A DNA stretch of 63,141 bases from Lachnospiraceae bacterium UBA3689 (GCA_002371465.1 DFIU01000028.1:11723-74863); one strand, 5' to 3'; counted from the first letter of the stretch, positions 1 through 8,972 are shown. Numbers and translations: made by a program. The notes: generated by a model not told the origin, from the letters alone.

Positions 1-235
1 GGTGAAAGTCCCGAGTACGCGTAGGCAACGACGAAGTACATAGCTGAACAGCAAGGGTGCCCATCGTGAGGCGGAATCTGAAGGAGGCTGTAGGCAAATC
101 CTTGGGAATCTCATAGCATTCCTTCCACTGCTGTCAGAAGGATAAGGCAATCATAGTACGTCAGTGTGAAAGAGTAAACTCCAGCTATGCAGGACTAAAC
201 TCCACCACCTCTTGGGGAAGTGGAATTTAAAATTT
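1..235 (+). ncRNA. Group II intron remnant (5' domain I-like RNA), truncated
   Basis: The first ~150 bases read like the domain I region of bacterial group II introns: a GTGAAAGTCC start, then GAGTACG, an AGCTGAACAGCAAGGGTG stretch, and GGAATCTGAAGG followed by GGCAAA. No reverse transcriptase frame and no domain V hairpin follow before the next gene. The element is therefore either cut by the window edge and decayed, or only a relic. Its right end is fuzzy; similarity fades after about base 150 and the CCAC/GTGG hairpin near 201-223 is the last structure seen. Recognition is from remembered family patterns, not a covariance-model search. Confidence 0.5.
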
Positions 236-276
236 CAATTTTGGCACCGGATATATTTTGTCATGAAAGTTAAAAA

Positions 277-297
277 AGTTGACACTTTATGCTACAA
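277..297 (+). promoter_or_regulatory. Possible promoter for the adenylation/GNAT gene
   Basis: A perfect TTGACA (277-282) lies close to TACAAT (292-297). The gap of 9 bases is too short for these two to act as one -35/-10 pair, so the real -35 may be the TTAAAA further upstream (17 bases before TACAAT). About 100 bases of leader follow before the start codon at 400. Weak call. Confidence 0.3.
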
Positions 298-399
298 TTT
301 AAGTGGTGCATCTACCAGGTTACACACCGGTTAAATCCGGGCGATTCAGGTTTATAATCGCGGGAATGCTATCGGACTTTTATAAAGTGAGGCGGATAT

Positions 400-2373
400 A
401 TGGTGCAGACGGTATGGAATGGGATGCTCGAAAAGATCCGGGAGAATCCGGATCAGCAGGCTGTTTTTGACAACAGGAGGTCGTTGACCCGGAAAGAATT
501 GGGACTGCTTGCCGCGTCGATTGCGGAAAGGATTCCGAGCGGCACCAGGATAGTCGGAATCATCATGGATCACGGCGTGGAAATGATCGCGGCGATGTTT
601 GCGGCGCTGATGAAGGGGGCGGCGTATGTGCCGGCGGAGCCGTCCTTTCCCAAGGAACGGATCCGGTACATGATGCGGGAATCCGGCGTGACGCATGTGA
701 TCGGAAATGAAAAATATGCCCATCTTACGCCGGATCTTCCCCATATTGCGGCAGAGCCGGGCTTTCCGATAGATGAGAAGCTGCTTGAAAGCGGCATCAT
801 CCCGGAGGGAGAAGGTCAGGATGAGGAGAGTTTGATGTACGTTCTCTACACCAGCGGGACGACGGGCAAGCCTAAAGGTGTCTCGGTGACGAACCGGAAC
901 GTCTGCCACTATGTGCGCGCTTTTTCTCATGAGTTCCATCCGGCGGATGGGGACGTCATGCTGCAGTATTCGGTCTGCTCATTTGATATTTTTGTCGAGG
1001 AAGTCTATACCACGCTCTTAAATGGGGCTACGCTGGCGATTCCGGACGAGGCGGACAAGCGGGACATTTCCCATCTGATGGACTACGTCAGGAAACACCG
1101 GGTGACGGAGATCAGCGGATTCCCCTATCTCTTGCAGGAAATGAACGATCTGCCGGAGATTCCTAAGTCGCTGCGCCTTCTGATCAGCGGCGGTGATGTC
1201 ATTCGCGGTTCCTATATCGATAAGATCAAGGACCAGGTTCTCGTCTACAACACCTACGGTCCCTCGGAGACGACCGTCTGCGCGTCTTACTACAACTGTT
1301 CCGACGGCGAAGTGCTGGATGACGGCACCTATCCGGTCGGAAAGGCGGTTCTGGGATCTGAAATCCGGATTTTAAACGAAGCGGGAACGGAGGTTCCGGA
1401 CGGCGAGGTCGGTGAGATATGCATTTTCGGAGACGGCGTTTCAAATGGCTACATCGGAGATCGGGCTGAAGAAAACAAGGCCTTTTCCGACCTGCCCAAT
1501 GGAGGACGGATGTATCGAAGCGGCGATCTCGGATATGTATTGCCGGACGGCAATATTGCCTTTTTGCACCGGAAGGATACACAGGTGATGATTTTAGGCA
1601 AGCGGATCGAGGTCAGCGAGGTGGCCAACGTGCTGCTTCAGTCCGCTCTTGTGCGCCAGGCGTATGTCCTGCCCAAACTGGACCGTCATCACCTGTCCTA
1701 TATGGTGGCGTATGTCGTGAAGTCCGATCCCTCGGTGAGCGTCGCCGGGATCAAGGAGTATCTGAAGGACTATCTGACGCCCTTTATGATCCCGGAATTT
1801 TTTGTGGAGCTGGATGCTCTGCCGCTTACGGTCAACGGAAAGGTCGATGAGGAGCAGCTTCCCAATGTGGACAAGGACGCGCTGGCACGGCAGGTGGAAA
1901 TCAGGCAGCTTACGATCGATGATCTGGACCTGCTCCTTACCCTTCGGATGGAAGTTCTCTCCCATGTCTTTGCCGAGGATCAAAAGAGAATGACGGCTGA
2001 TGAGTGGGAGGAAATCCGCAGTCAGAACGAGTCCTATTACCGGGACCAGTTGGTGTCCGGCGGTCACCTTGCCTGCGCCGCCTATGAAAATGGTCAGCTT
2101 GCGGGCTGCGGCGGCGTCTGCATTTACCGGGAAATGCCCTCTCCGGACAACAGAAATGGAATCTGTGCCTATCTGATGAACATTTACACACGAAAGTCCT
2201 TCCGAAACCGCGGCATCGGGCGGAGAACCGCGGAGTGGCTGATTGATAAGGCGAAGCGGCGCGGAGCCGGCAAGATCTACTTAGAGACATCGAAGGACGG
2301 CAGAAGGCTGTATCAGGCGCTGGGATTTCTTAAGATGCAGGACTATCTGAAACTGCCGTTGGAAAAGAGTTGA
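400..2373 (+). CDS. Amino acid adenylation domain fused to a GNAT acyltransferase
   Basis: 657 residues. Residues ~1-490 form an ANL-type adenylation domain like those of NRPS modules and DltA. Visible motifs are A3 (YTSGTTGKPKG), A4 (FDIFVEE), A5 (YGPSETT), A7 (YRSGDLG) and the catalytic lysine motif NGKVD near 480. The A4 aspartate normally holds the substrate amino group, so an alpha-amino acid substrate is likely. Residues ~505-657 are a GNAT domain with the acetyl-CoA loop RNRGIGRR. No carrier (PCP) domain lies between or after them, and none is encoded next door. It may adenylate an amino acid and pass it, or an acetyl group, to a small amine; the product is unknown. The ATG at 400 follows a GAGGCGG ribosome site. 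It converges with the two-component genes to its right. Confidence 0.85.
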   Translation: MVQTVWNGMLEKIRENPDQQAVFDNRRSLTRKELGLLAASIAERIPSGTRIVGIIMDHGVEMIAAMFAALMKGAAYVPAEPSFPKERIRYMMRESGVTHVIGNEKYAHLTPDLPHIAAEPGFPIDEKLLESGIIPEGEGQDEESLMYVLYTSGTTGKPKGVSVTNRNVCHYVRAFSHEFHPADGDVMLQYSVCSFDIFVEEVYTTLLNGATLAIPDEADKRDISHLMDYVRKHRVTEISGFPYLLQEMNDLPEIPKSLRLLISGGDVIRGSYIDKIKDQVLVYNTYGPSETTVCASYYNCSDGEVLDDGTYPVGKAVLGSEIRILNEAGTEVPDGEVGEICIFGDGVSNGYIGDRAEENKAFSDLPNGGRMYRSGDLGYVLPDGNIAFLHRKDTQVMILGKRIEVSEVANVLLQSALVRQAYVLPKLDRHHLSYMVAYVVKSDPSVSVAGIKEYLKDYLTPFMIPEFFVELDALPLTVNGKVDEEQLPNVDKDALARQVEIRQLTIDDLDLLLTLRMEVLSHVFAEDQKRMTADEWEEIRSQNESYYRDQLVSGGHLACAAYENGQLAGCGGVCIYREMPSPDNRNGICAYLMNIYTRKSFRNRGIGRRTAEWLIDKAKRRGAGKIYLETSKDGRRLYQALGFLKMQDYLKLPLEKS

Positions 2374-2382
2374 GAAAACGGA

Positions 2383-3811
2383 CTATGACGAATGGTCAAA
2401 GGTCAGGATGAAGGACCGCTCAAACCGTACATCCTGAAAGGTAGAGTTTTCCTCTACCTCGATCTTAATCTGAAGCGCGTCCAGGAGCGATTTCAAAATG
2501 GACAGCCGGGTGGTTTGGACGGAAGGTTGAGAGCGGGAATCAGAGGCAGAGCCGGATTGGCTCTGCTTTTTTTGCCGCAAAATTTCCAGGCAGGTCTCCT
2601 TTTCATCAGAGGTAAAAGCATGGTGATCGGAAAAAAGGAGCTGCCAGTTTCCAGTGTTTTCCCTAAGTTCAATGCGAATAAGGGAATCAACAGGTGAGGC
2701 GGAGATGGAATTGAGCAGCAGGAGATGGATGATTCGCTTCAAGCAAATCGGGTTTGATCGAATATGGGCTTCTTCCGGAATTTCCGCCTCAATGTGGACG
2801 TGACCTGCTTCGGCAAGACTCAGATTTTCAATGATATTGGTCCTTAAAATTTCGCTGAGGGAGCAGTCGCTCAACGTGACGCCATTTCCCTCCAAGGAAG
2901 AATTTGCGAAGTCCATCTGATAACTGACCAGTTCTTCTATTTCCAAAGAGGCCTGGTAAGCATCCTGTAAAAGCGCTTCAGTACGGTCGTCATTTTTTGT
3001 TAAATTCCCATGGGACAGAACTGCAAAGAGAGCCGGATATGATACTGAGCGGAGTGCGGATATCATGTCCGATGGAAGAGAGAATGTGGACTTTTTCTTC
3101 ATGCAGCGAATTGCGCATGTTCTGAACTGAGTCCAGCTTGAGAAAGAGCTTGTTTAATGCATCGGTAATCCGATGGAATTCCTGATTGCCTGTCCGGTGA
3201 AGGTAACTTGAGTGCTGATCAAGATACATTTTTTCCAGAGCAAGAGTGATTTCATTGATTGGCGCAACAATCTTCCGCATAAGAATTTTGCTGATAAAAA
3301 AGAGGACAATCGTATACAAGAACAGAAAGAGAAGCAGAGCCAGGGCGAACAGTAAGATGAAGGAGGGCTGCAAGGAGCCCGGAGGATTGTTGAGCGTATA
3401 GGAAATATTTGCCATTTCCGCCGGAAGGGCACAGATGACGTAGTTACCGGATTTGCAGCGGGAAATCGTTCCGGCATACAGCTGCCCCCGATAGGAAAAA
3501 CGTTGACTTGCCAGCTGCAAAAGGGCGGTGGAGTTAAACTGCTCCGGCGCTTCCCCATAGCGGCTCTGCAGAGACAGGTTCTGATCTACGATGATCGCCC
3601 AACCGCCTGCGGCTTCCAACTCCCGGGCGGATGTCTCTGAAAATGTTTCGGAAGCAAAGTAGGAGGAGAGTTTTTGATCGAGGAGGGAATCAAAGCCGAC
3701 CGAAAAGAAGCTGGTTGCAAGAATGTAGGAAAGAACGGTGCCGATTGAAAACAGAATAAATGTGCGGGTCAGAATATGAAATGTACTGATGGAGGATGAT
3801 TTATGCTTCAA
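2383..3811 (-). pseudogene. Sensor histidine kinase, broken by a frameshift
   Basis: Two overlapping leftward frames make one kinase. The first (3811 down to 2990) has a membrane segment, an extracytoplasmic loop, a second membrane segment, a HAMP-like region and the H box SIGHDIRTPLSII, then stops at about residue 273. The other frame (from about 3025 to 2383) continues with helices and a weak ATPase domain. The switch must lie within about 3005-3040, where a one-base indel would restore a full kinase. The C-terminal part has an N-box-like LLLLNSISAS but no clear DxGxG or GxGxG boxes, so ATP binding may be poor even if the frame is mended. The start overlaps the end of the regulator gene by 11 bases. 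It could be a true pseudogene or an assembly error. Confidence 0.7.
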
Positions 3812-4499
3812 ACTTATACCCCAGTCCTCTCACGGTCACGATGAAGGATTGATTGCTGCTGTTTTTGCCGATCTTATCGCGAAGCTTACTGATATATACC
3901 ATAACGGTATTTTCATAGAAGAGGTCATCTGCTTCTTCCCAGATCGCGGAATAGAGCTGCTGCTTTGTAAAGACCCGATTGGGATGCAGCATAAAGTGCT
4001 TCAGTAACTTGAACTCGGTATAGGTCAGGCTGAGCGCCTGCCCCTCTTTGAAACATTGACAGGATTTTGTGTCGAGTTTAAGCGCGCCGGCGGTAAGAAG
4101 ATTCGGATGACTGTCATCTGTTTGAACGGAGAGAAAACGCCGTATCTGAACTTTTACCCTGGCGATCAGTTCCAGCGGATTGAAGGGCTTTACGATATAG
4201 TCATCGGCACCCAGGTTAAAACCCAGAATCTTTTCCGTGTCCTGCCCTTTGGCGGAGACGATGATAACTGGAATATTGGAAGTCATTCTGATCTCTTTTA
4301 AAACTTCATAGCCGTTTTTTCCCGGAAGTCCAATATCAAGGATCATCAGCATGGGATGTTCGTCTTTGAAGAATTTTAAAGCATCTTCTCCCGTAAAGGC
4401 TGCATAGATTAGGGTATGCTGCAATTCGGACAGATAGATTTGAATCAGATTGGATAACTTTTTATTATCCTCGACAACCAAAATTTTAAAGTCAGACAT
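3801..4499 (-). CDS. OmpR-family response regulator
   Basis: 232 residues: receiver domain (acidic pair E10-D11, phosphoacceptor D55 in LDIGLPG, K in the IVKPF motif) followed by a winged-helix DNA-binding domain ending in the usual VRGLGYKFEA. The length is normal for the family. It lies immediately upstream of, and overlaps, the broken kinase gene, so the pair was built to work together. A promoter is visible just upstream on the same strand. The likely targets are its own region and the divergent small membrane gene at 4781, whose promoter carries phased TAAGG repeats. The stimulus is unknown; such pairs in Bacillota often respond to cell-envelope stress. Confidence 0.9.
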   Translation of the reverse strand: MSDFKILVVEDNKKLSNLIQIYLSELQHTLIYAAFTGEDALKFFKDEHPMLMILDIGLPGKNGYEVLKEIRMTSNIPVIIVSAKGQDTEKILGFNLGADDYIVKPFNPLELIARVKVQIRRFLSVQTDDSHPNLLTAGALKLDTKSCQCFKEGQALSLTYTEFKLLKHFMLHPNRVFTKQQLYSAIWEEADDLFYENTVMVYISKLRDKIGKNSSNQSFIVTVRGLGYKFEA

Positions 4500-4561
4500 A
4501 GACGATCCTTTGCCGCAGCAGGCAGAATTTCATTACTTAAATATATAGAACTATCTATTTA

Positions 4562-4590
4562 ATTATAGCAAATGAAGGTGATCTGAGCAA
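4562..4590 (-). promoter_or_regulatory. Sigma-A-like promoter of the regulator/kinase pair
   Basis: Read leftwards: TTGCTC (-35, 4585-4590), a 17-base spacer and TATAAT (-10, 4562-4567/8). It is about 60 bases before the regulator start and is divergent from the repeat-controlled promoter at 4604-4664. Confidence 0.45.
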
Positions 4591-4603
4591 GGGAGCGAGG
4601 AGA

Positions 4604-4664
4604 TAAGAAAATAAGGTAATTTTAAGGTTCTGATAGGAGAACGTTAAGGTTCAAATGGTATGCT
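4604..4664 (+). promoter_or_regulatory. Phased direct repeats (OmpR-type operator) with -10 box
   Basis: TAAGG-like half-sites start at 4612, 4623, 4634 (as TAGG) and 4645, exactly 11 bases apart, and end where a -35 box would sit. A TATGCT -10 follows at 4659. The pattern is that of tandem OmpR/PhoB-family binding sites on an activator-dependent promoter. The gene served is the small membrane protein at 4781. Confidence 0.55.
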
Positions 4665-4780
4665 CTTTTCAGATCAAAGGAGAGGTTGAATCTGCCTTGA
4701 TTGGAAGCATGAGACAATAGTTTTTTCTGATAAGCCGATCTGAGTGACCTGGCTTATACCGAAGATCTGGAGGATAAGGT

Positions 4781-5089
4781 ATGAATGGAGTAAGAATCGG
4801 ATTATTTTCTATCGTATGCTGTGCGGCTTTTTTTATCTGGTGGGAAGTCTGGCACATTATGGACCTGTATTTTAAGCAGGATCAGCAAAAACAGCATGGG
4901 CTTCTTGCTTTTTTGGTATCCGGCGGCAATCATGGGGAGGGGGTGATTCTTCCCTTCCTTGTATTTGGAAAATTATCTTCTAAGCTTCCGTCCGATGAAC
5001 AGAAAGGGCTCTTAAAAAGAAGAAGGATCTTAGTGGCGGCGCTGCTGATTCTCGCTATTAGTACAGGAATCATGTTTGTTACGTTATAA
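4781..5089 (+). CDS. Small membrane protein, unknown function
   Basis: 102 residues. A hydrophobic helix spans ~5-24 and a second ~82-101; between them lies a charged stretch with KRRR just before the second helix. GGAGG sits about 8 bases before the ATG. I do not recognise a family. It is divergent from the OmpR-type regulator, and its promoter carries the phased repeats, so it is probably the main regulated target of that system. Such small two-helix proteins next to envelope-stress systems can be sensors, immunity or peptidase-modulating proteins, but nothing in the sequence decides this. Confidence 0.65.
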   Translation: MNGVRIGLFSIVCCAAFFIWWEVWHIMDLYFKQDQQKQHGLLAFLVSGGNHGEGVILPFLVFGKLSSKLPSDEQKGLLKRRRILVAALLILAISTGIMFVTL

Positions 5090-5211
5090 GGCTTGTTCCA
5101 TACTTTAAGAGGGCGTCCTTTCTGCTTTTGTATGGTCGGGTATCGATCCGGCGAAAGAAGCTGTTAAGAGTAAATAGCACATGAATGCAGGGGGAACAAG
5201 ACGCAAAAATA

Positions 5212-5240
5212 TTGAGAAAATAAGGCTTTGCGGTTATGAT
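5212..5240 (+). promoter_or_regulatory. Sigma-A-like promoter for esterase/dNTPase genes
   Basis: TTGAGA (5212-5217), a 17-base spacer and TATGAT (5235-5240) lie about 100 bases before the esterase start codon. Good match to the vegetative consensus. Nothing else is seen between 5090 and 5338. Confidence 0.55.
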
Positions 5241-5338
5241 GAGAAAAGATGAACGATAAGGAATCTTGCAGAACTATATCCGAAGGGTCCGGCTAAAATC
5301 GGATTGCAACTAGTTTTAGAAAAGTGGAGTGTGAGACT

Positions 5339-6004
5339 ATGAAAATCAGGGGAAAGACCGTCGACCTTTTATCAACAGGGACCGGCACAGCGCCGCTGAT
5401 CGTCTTAAATACCTTTGAACACGAGGGGCAGGCGGTCTTTGAAGCTGTTCGGAAGATGACGAAACAAGACTTTAATCTGGTGGAAGTCTCGAATTTGAAC
5501 TGGGACGACGACCTGTCCCCCTGGCAAGCGGATCCGATTATGAAGGGAGATCGTCCCTGCGGCGGAAAAGGATTGGAACATTTGTCCTTCATTGAAGAGG
5601 AGATCCTGCCGGCAGCGGAGGCGGAATTTGGCGGGACGCCTAAGTACTATGGCATTGCCGGTTATTCGCTTGCCGGGCTCTTTGCCTTTGACGCCCTCTA
5701 TCGGACGAAGCGCTTTTCACGCGCGGCATCGGTGTCGGGGTCCATGTGGTTCCCGGATTTTTTGGATTTTGCGAAGAGCCATGAGATGAAGAAAAAGCCG
5801 GACTGCGTCTATTTTTCTCTGGGAGATAAGGAAGATAGGACCCGCAACCCGATTTTAAGAACGGTTCGGACTAATACCGAGGACCTGGAGCAGTTCTGCC
5901 GGTCTAAAGGCATCGCTTCCGTCTTTGAACTGAATCCCGGCAATCATTTTATAAATGGGACGGAGCGGACTGCCAAAGGGGTTGCCTGGATCTTGAACCA
6001 ATAA
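5339..6004 (+). CDS. Alpha/beta-hydrolase, putative esterase
   Basis: 221 residues of the esterase-D/IroE-like alpha/beta-hydrolase type. The nucleophile elbow is GYSLAG and the closing histidine is probably in GNHF near the C-terminus. There is no signal peptide, so it is cytoplasmic. A GTG at 5324 is possible, but ATG 5339 has GGAG at a proper 9-base distance and is preferred. It is followed after 19 bases by the dNTPase-like gene and is probably cotranscribed with it. The substrate is not evident; family members hydrolyse siderophore or small acyl esters. Confidence 0.75.
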   Translation: MKIRGKTVDLLSTGTGTAPLIVLNTFEHEGQAVFEAVRKMTKQDFNLVEVSNLNWDDDLSPWQADPIMKGDRPCGGKGLEHLSFIEEEILPAAEAEFGGTPKYYGIAGYSLAGLFAFDALYRTKRFSRAASVSGSMWFPDFLDFAKSHEMKKKPDCVYFSLGDKEDRTRNPILRTVRTNTEDLEQFCRSKGIASVFELNPGNHFINGTERTAKGVAWILNQ

Positions 6005-6023
6005 CCGAAAGGAGGCGGCTGAG

Positions 6024-7259
6024 ATGAAAAAGGCTTTTGAAGGCTATGCTATGACTCCGGAAAATCCGGCCTGGGAGGCGATGACGAGACGGGAGGATTC
6101 TCTCTACGAGCGGGTTGACGACGTCCGCAGCCCCTTCTTCCGGGATTATACGCGGCTTCTTCATTCGCACGGCTTTCGGCGGATGAAGCACAAGACCCAG
6201 GTCTTTTTCAATATTGACAATGACCACATCTGCACGCGGATGGAGCATGTCGCCCATGTCGAATCGGTGAGTGGGACGATCGCCAATGCGCTGGGACTCA
6301 ATCAGGAGCTGACCAAGGCGATTTCAATCGGTCACGATATCGGGCATGCCCCCTTTGGTCACCAGGGTGAAAAAATCCTGAGCAAACTCTGCAAGAATCA
6401 TCTGGGAGAACCCTTCTGGCATGAGAGAAATGGACTGCATTTTGTGGATGACGTGGAGCTGCTTGCGGATAACTACAATCGGCGGAAAAATCTGGACCTG
6501 ACCTACGCGGTGCGCGACGGGATCATTTCCCACTGCGGGGAAGTCGATCAAAACGGTTTAAGACCCCGGCAGGAGATCATCAATCTGGAGCGGGAATTTA
6601 CCAAGCCGGACATGTTCCAGCCGGCGACCTGGGAGGGCTGCGTCGTAAAGATCGCCGATAAGATCGCCTACGTCGGGCGTGACATCGAGGACGCGATTTC
6701 GCTCGGCTTTATCGGCGATCAGGAGAAGGAAATGCTCCTTGAGATGGCGCGGGAAAATGACGAGCAGGTTATGAACACGACGGTCATCATGCACAACATG
6801 ATCATCGACATCTGCAAGCACAGCAGTCCGGAAAACGGGATCTGCTTAGGTCCCAAATATAATGAGCAGCTGAATGAAATCAAGCGCTTTAACTATCGGT
6901 ACATTTACGGAAATCCCCGCTTCTTCCCCTATCAGGAGTACGCGGGGCTGGTTCTCAACAAAATCTTTGAATCGCTCTACGACCTCTACCGGGGGGCGGA
7001 TACCTGGAAAGCTATCGATGCGGAACGGAAATGGAGACCGGCTCTTATGGATGCTTTTTCCAACTATCTTGCCGAGTACTGCGAGGAGAGCATTGTGCCG
7101 GAAGGGGAGCTGTTGGAGCGGGCAAAAGGCTGTGTCAATCATAAGATTTACGGCGACCTAAGGGATGAAAAACAGTATGTCCGCGCCGTGATCGACTACA
7201 TTTCCGGTATGACGGATCGGTTCGCCGTCCGGGTCTTTAACGAGCTGCTGAAATATTGA
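6024..7259 (+). CDS. dGTPase-like HD-domain phosphohydrolase
   Basis: 411 residues. The HD fold carries the metal ligands H (RMEHVAHV), HD (GHDIGHAPFGH) and the later D typical of the dGTP triphosphohydrolase family; the GHAPFGHQGE segment is diagnostic. Such enzymes remove triphosphate from dNTPs and tune nucleotide pools, often with allosteric control by another dNTP. The length fits the non-E. coli subgroup, usually annotated as deoxyguanosinetriphosphate triphosphohydrolase-like. Ribosome site GGAGG lies 8 bases before ATG. Probably in one unit with the esterase upstream. Confidence 0.85.
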   Translation: MKKAFEGYAMTPENPAWEAMTRREDSLYERVDDVRSPFFRDYTRLLHSHGFRRMKHKTQVFFNIDNDHICTRMEHVAHVESVSGTIANALGLNQELTKAISIGHDIGHAPFGHQGEKILSKLCKNHLGEPFWHERNGLHFVDDVELLADNYNRRKNLDLTYAVRDGIISHCGEVDQNGLRPRQEIINLEREFTKPDMFQPATWEGCVVKIADKIAYVGRDIEDAISLGFIGDQEKEMLLEMARENDEQVMNTTVIMHNMIIDICKHSSPENGICLGPKYNEQLNEIKRFNYRYIYGNPRFFPYQEYAGLVLNKIFESLYDLYRGADTWKAIDAERKWRPALMDAFSNYLAEYCEESIVPEGELLERAKGCVNHKIYGDLRDEKQYVRAVIDYISGMTDRFAVRVFNELLKY

Positions 7260-7591
7260 GAGTTTGTAGAATTGAGTAGCGGCAGAAGTATAACCATAGA
7301 CTATTGCAGAGACATATAAAGTAGAAAAGGTGTGGCGGTACTTGGTGCAGACTGGGACTGAAATTAAAAATAAGATGACAAAATTTATTCTGTCCTGTAT
7401 GCTGTAGGCATAGAAGCGATAAGCAAAGAAGTTGAAAGCTCTTCTCTTTGCAAGCGTTTGAAAATGGGAAGGCTCGTCTGCCGGGAGTGTGGGATGATTG
7501 GAATTTTTGCATACAGGCAGGGTATGGTGCCAGCCCTGGTTCGGAGCCGTTTGATAGAAGAGAATAGGCTGAAAAAGAAAGGAGATATGTG
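7260..7591 (+). promoter_or_regulatory. Leader region before glutaredoxin-like gene, with a candidate promoter
   Basis: No gene supported. A plausible promoter is ATGACA (7375-7380), 17 bases, TATGCT (7398-7403), leaving a leader of ~180 bases. An ATG-started frame of 32 residues (7494-7592) overlaps the next start codon, but it has no recognisable family and no clear ribosome site. Confidence 0.3.
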
Positions 7592-7834
7592 ATGAAATTA
7601 GATCTATATATGTTTGACGGATGCCCCTTCTGCCGGAAGGTGACAAATGAAATCGAGGCAGAGGGCAGAACGGATGTAACCCTGCACGACATTCATCAAA
7701 ATGAGGAGGATCGGGATACGTTGATCCGCGTCGGCGGTATGGAGCAGGTCCCCTGCCTCTTTATTGACGGCAAGCCCATGTATGAAAGTGGCGATATTGT
7801 TGCCTGGCTGCAGGCAAATCCCCAGCAGGCTTAA
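7592..7834 (+). CDS. Glutaredoxin-like thiol-disulfide protein
   Basis: 80 residues. Thioredoxin fold with a CPFC redox motif at residues ~10-13, a cis-proline (QVPCLFI) and the GSDI-like glutathione-site equivalent SGDIVAWL. Its length and motifs place it with bacterial glutaredoxins or the N-terminal domain of GST-like proteins. The GTG at 7589 is possible, but ATG 7592 has GGAG 7 bases away. It stands alone between a long leader and a strong hairpin. Its partner thiol may be bacterial low-molecular-weight thiols; not shown. Confidence 0.8.
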   Translation: MKLDLYMFDGCPFCRKVTNEIEAEGRTDVTLHDIHQNEEDRDTLIRVGGMEQVPCLFIDGKPMYESGDIVAWLQANPQQA

Positions 7835-7880
7835 GGTCAGGACTCATTTTCATAAAATGAATCCCAAATAAGAAACGAAT

Positions 7881-7952
7881 AGAGAAGAGGGTAGCACAGA
7901 GTTTTGTCCGCGAAGGACGATCAATCTGTGAGATCCTCTTCTCTTTCCTTAT
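7881..7952. terminator. Long three-tier hairpin between convergent genes
   Basis: Nested arms pair: AGAGAAGAGG (7881-7890) with CCTCTTCTCT (7935-7944), CACAGA (7895-7900) with TCTGTG (7925-7930), and GTCC (7906-7909) with GGAC (7915-7918). T-rich sequence follows on the + strand. It probably terminates the glutaredoxin-like gene and perhaps the convergent hydrolase too. Confidence 0.6.
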
Positions 7953-7973
7953 ACTTTGAAATAAAATAAAGGT

Positions 7974-8705
7974 TCAGGAGGGTAGGTCAAGCCCGGCGAT
8001 CTCCTCTACGACGCGGTTCTGCTGGTCGGCAGTGGAGATGAGTGCCTTGCCGTCGCCCTTTTGCCTGCCATAATTTCCAAACTGGGCATGGTTGCCGCCT
8101 TCGATCTTTATTTCCCGATAGTCAGCCGGCATAAAATCCCGCCCCTTTTGGAAAGAGTCCATATTCAAAACGCCGTCCTCTGAACCGTAGAGGGAGAGGA
8201 CGCGGAAGCTGCCGGATGCAGGAACCAGGGATGCCGTCGGGTAGGATGCGAGCAGGATGGCTCCGTCAAAGTCTTCCAGGTGCTTGGAGGCGTAGCTGCA
8301 AGCTATTGCTCCGCCCAGGGAATGGCCACCGATGTACCAGTGGTCGTAGTGATACTCTTTTTGAATTTCACCGGCTCGGTCCATACCGAAAAAGGCGAAG
8401 CGAAGGGGCATGTTCACCAGGAAGGCATCTACACCCCGGGAAGCGATCTTACGCATAAGAGGGGCGTAGGCTTCCGCCTGGACTTTTCCGCCCGGGTAGA
8501 AGATGTAGGATGTTTTGGTGCCCGGTCCGTCAAAAAAGAGGTAGTGGGCGGTGTGGGTGACCTTGACCGTTTGGTCGGAGCTTGCCGCCAGCCGGGCTTC
8601 CCGGTCCGCGCCATAGTAGATCGACGCATAGATCAGGAAAATGAGCAGCAGTGTCAAGATGACAGCGGACAGAATTCGGAACAGAGTTTTGATTGGTTTT
8701 CGCAT
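7974..8705 (-). CDS. Membrane-anchored alpha/beta-hydrolase
   Basis: 243 residues. One N-terminal hydrophobic helix (~10-29) anchors the protein, and the rest is outside or lumen-facing. The hydrolase core shows the nucleophile elbow GHSLGG near residue 128, an acidic residue in YGSEDG and a histidine in GGNHAQFG, a complete catalytic triad. It resembles the Abhydrolase_5/carboxymethylenebutenolidase-like lipases. It converges with the glutaredoxin-like gene. The substrate is unknown. Confidence 0.8.
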   Translation of the reverse strand: MRKPIKTLFRILSAVILTLLLIFLIYASIYYGADREARLAASSDQTVKVTHTAHYLFFDGPGTKTSYIFYPGGKVQAEAYAPLMRKIASRGVDAFLVNMPLRFAFFGMDRAGEIQKEYHYDHWYIGGHSLGGAIACSYASKHLEDFDGAILLASYPTASLVPASGSFRVLSLYGSEDGVLNMDSFQKGRDFMPADYREIKIEGGNHAQFGNYGRQKGDGKALISTADQQNRVVEEIAGLDLPS

Positions 8706-8842
8706 AAAGATTCCCCCTCGATGGAATCAAGCAAAACAGGACAGTTTCATGTGTATTATAGGCAGATATCAAAGACGGCTGCAAGGCAATCTAATTGAAA
8801 GCTGCCCTTGGAATTTCATGTATTGAGAACAGCAACCAGGCT

Positions 8843-8871
8843 TTGACAGGGGCACTTGCTAATACAGAATA
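8843..8871 (+). promoter_or_regulatory. Possible promoter of hydF
   Basis: A perfect TTGACA (8843-8848) is followed 17 bases on by AGAATA, a poor -10. It lies ~100 bases before hydF in a 267-base gap that holds nothing else recognisable. Confidence 0.3.
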
Positions 8872-8972
8872 GGCGGACTTACTTTATGAGAAAGAGTGTG
8901 CCGTCAATTAGGGCAAGGAAGGCAAAAGAAGTTTGGCATTGGGTGAGGGATAAATTGCAGGAGTGAAATTTT

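Noticed and set aside
7494..7592. 32-residue frame before the glutaredoxin-like gene
   Set aside because: No ribosome site or recognisable family, though its frame touches the next start.
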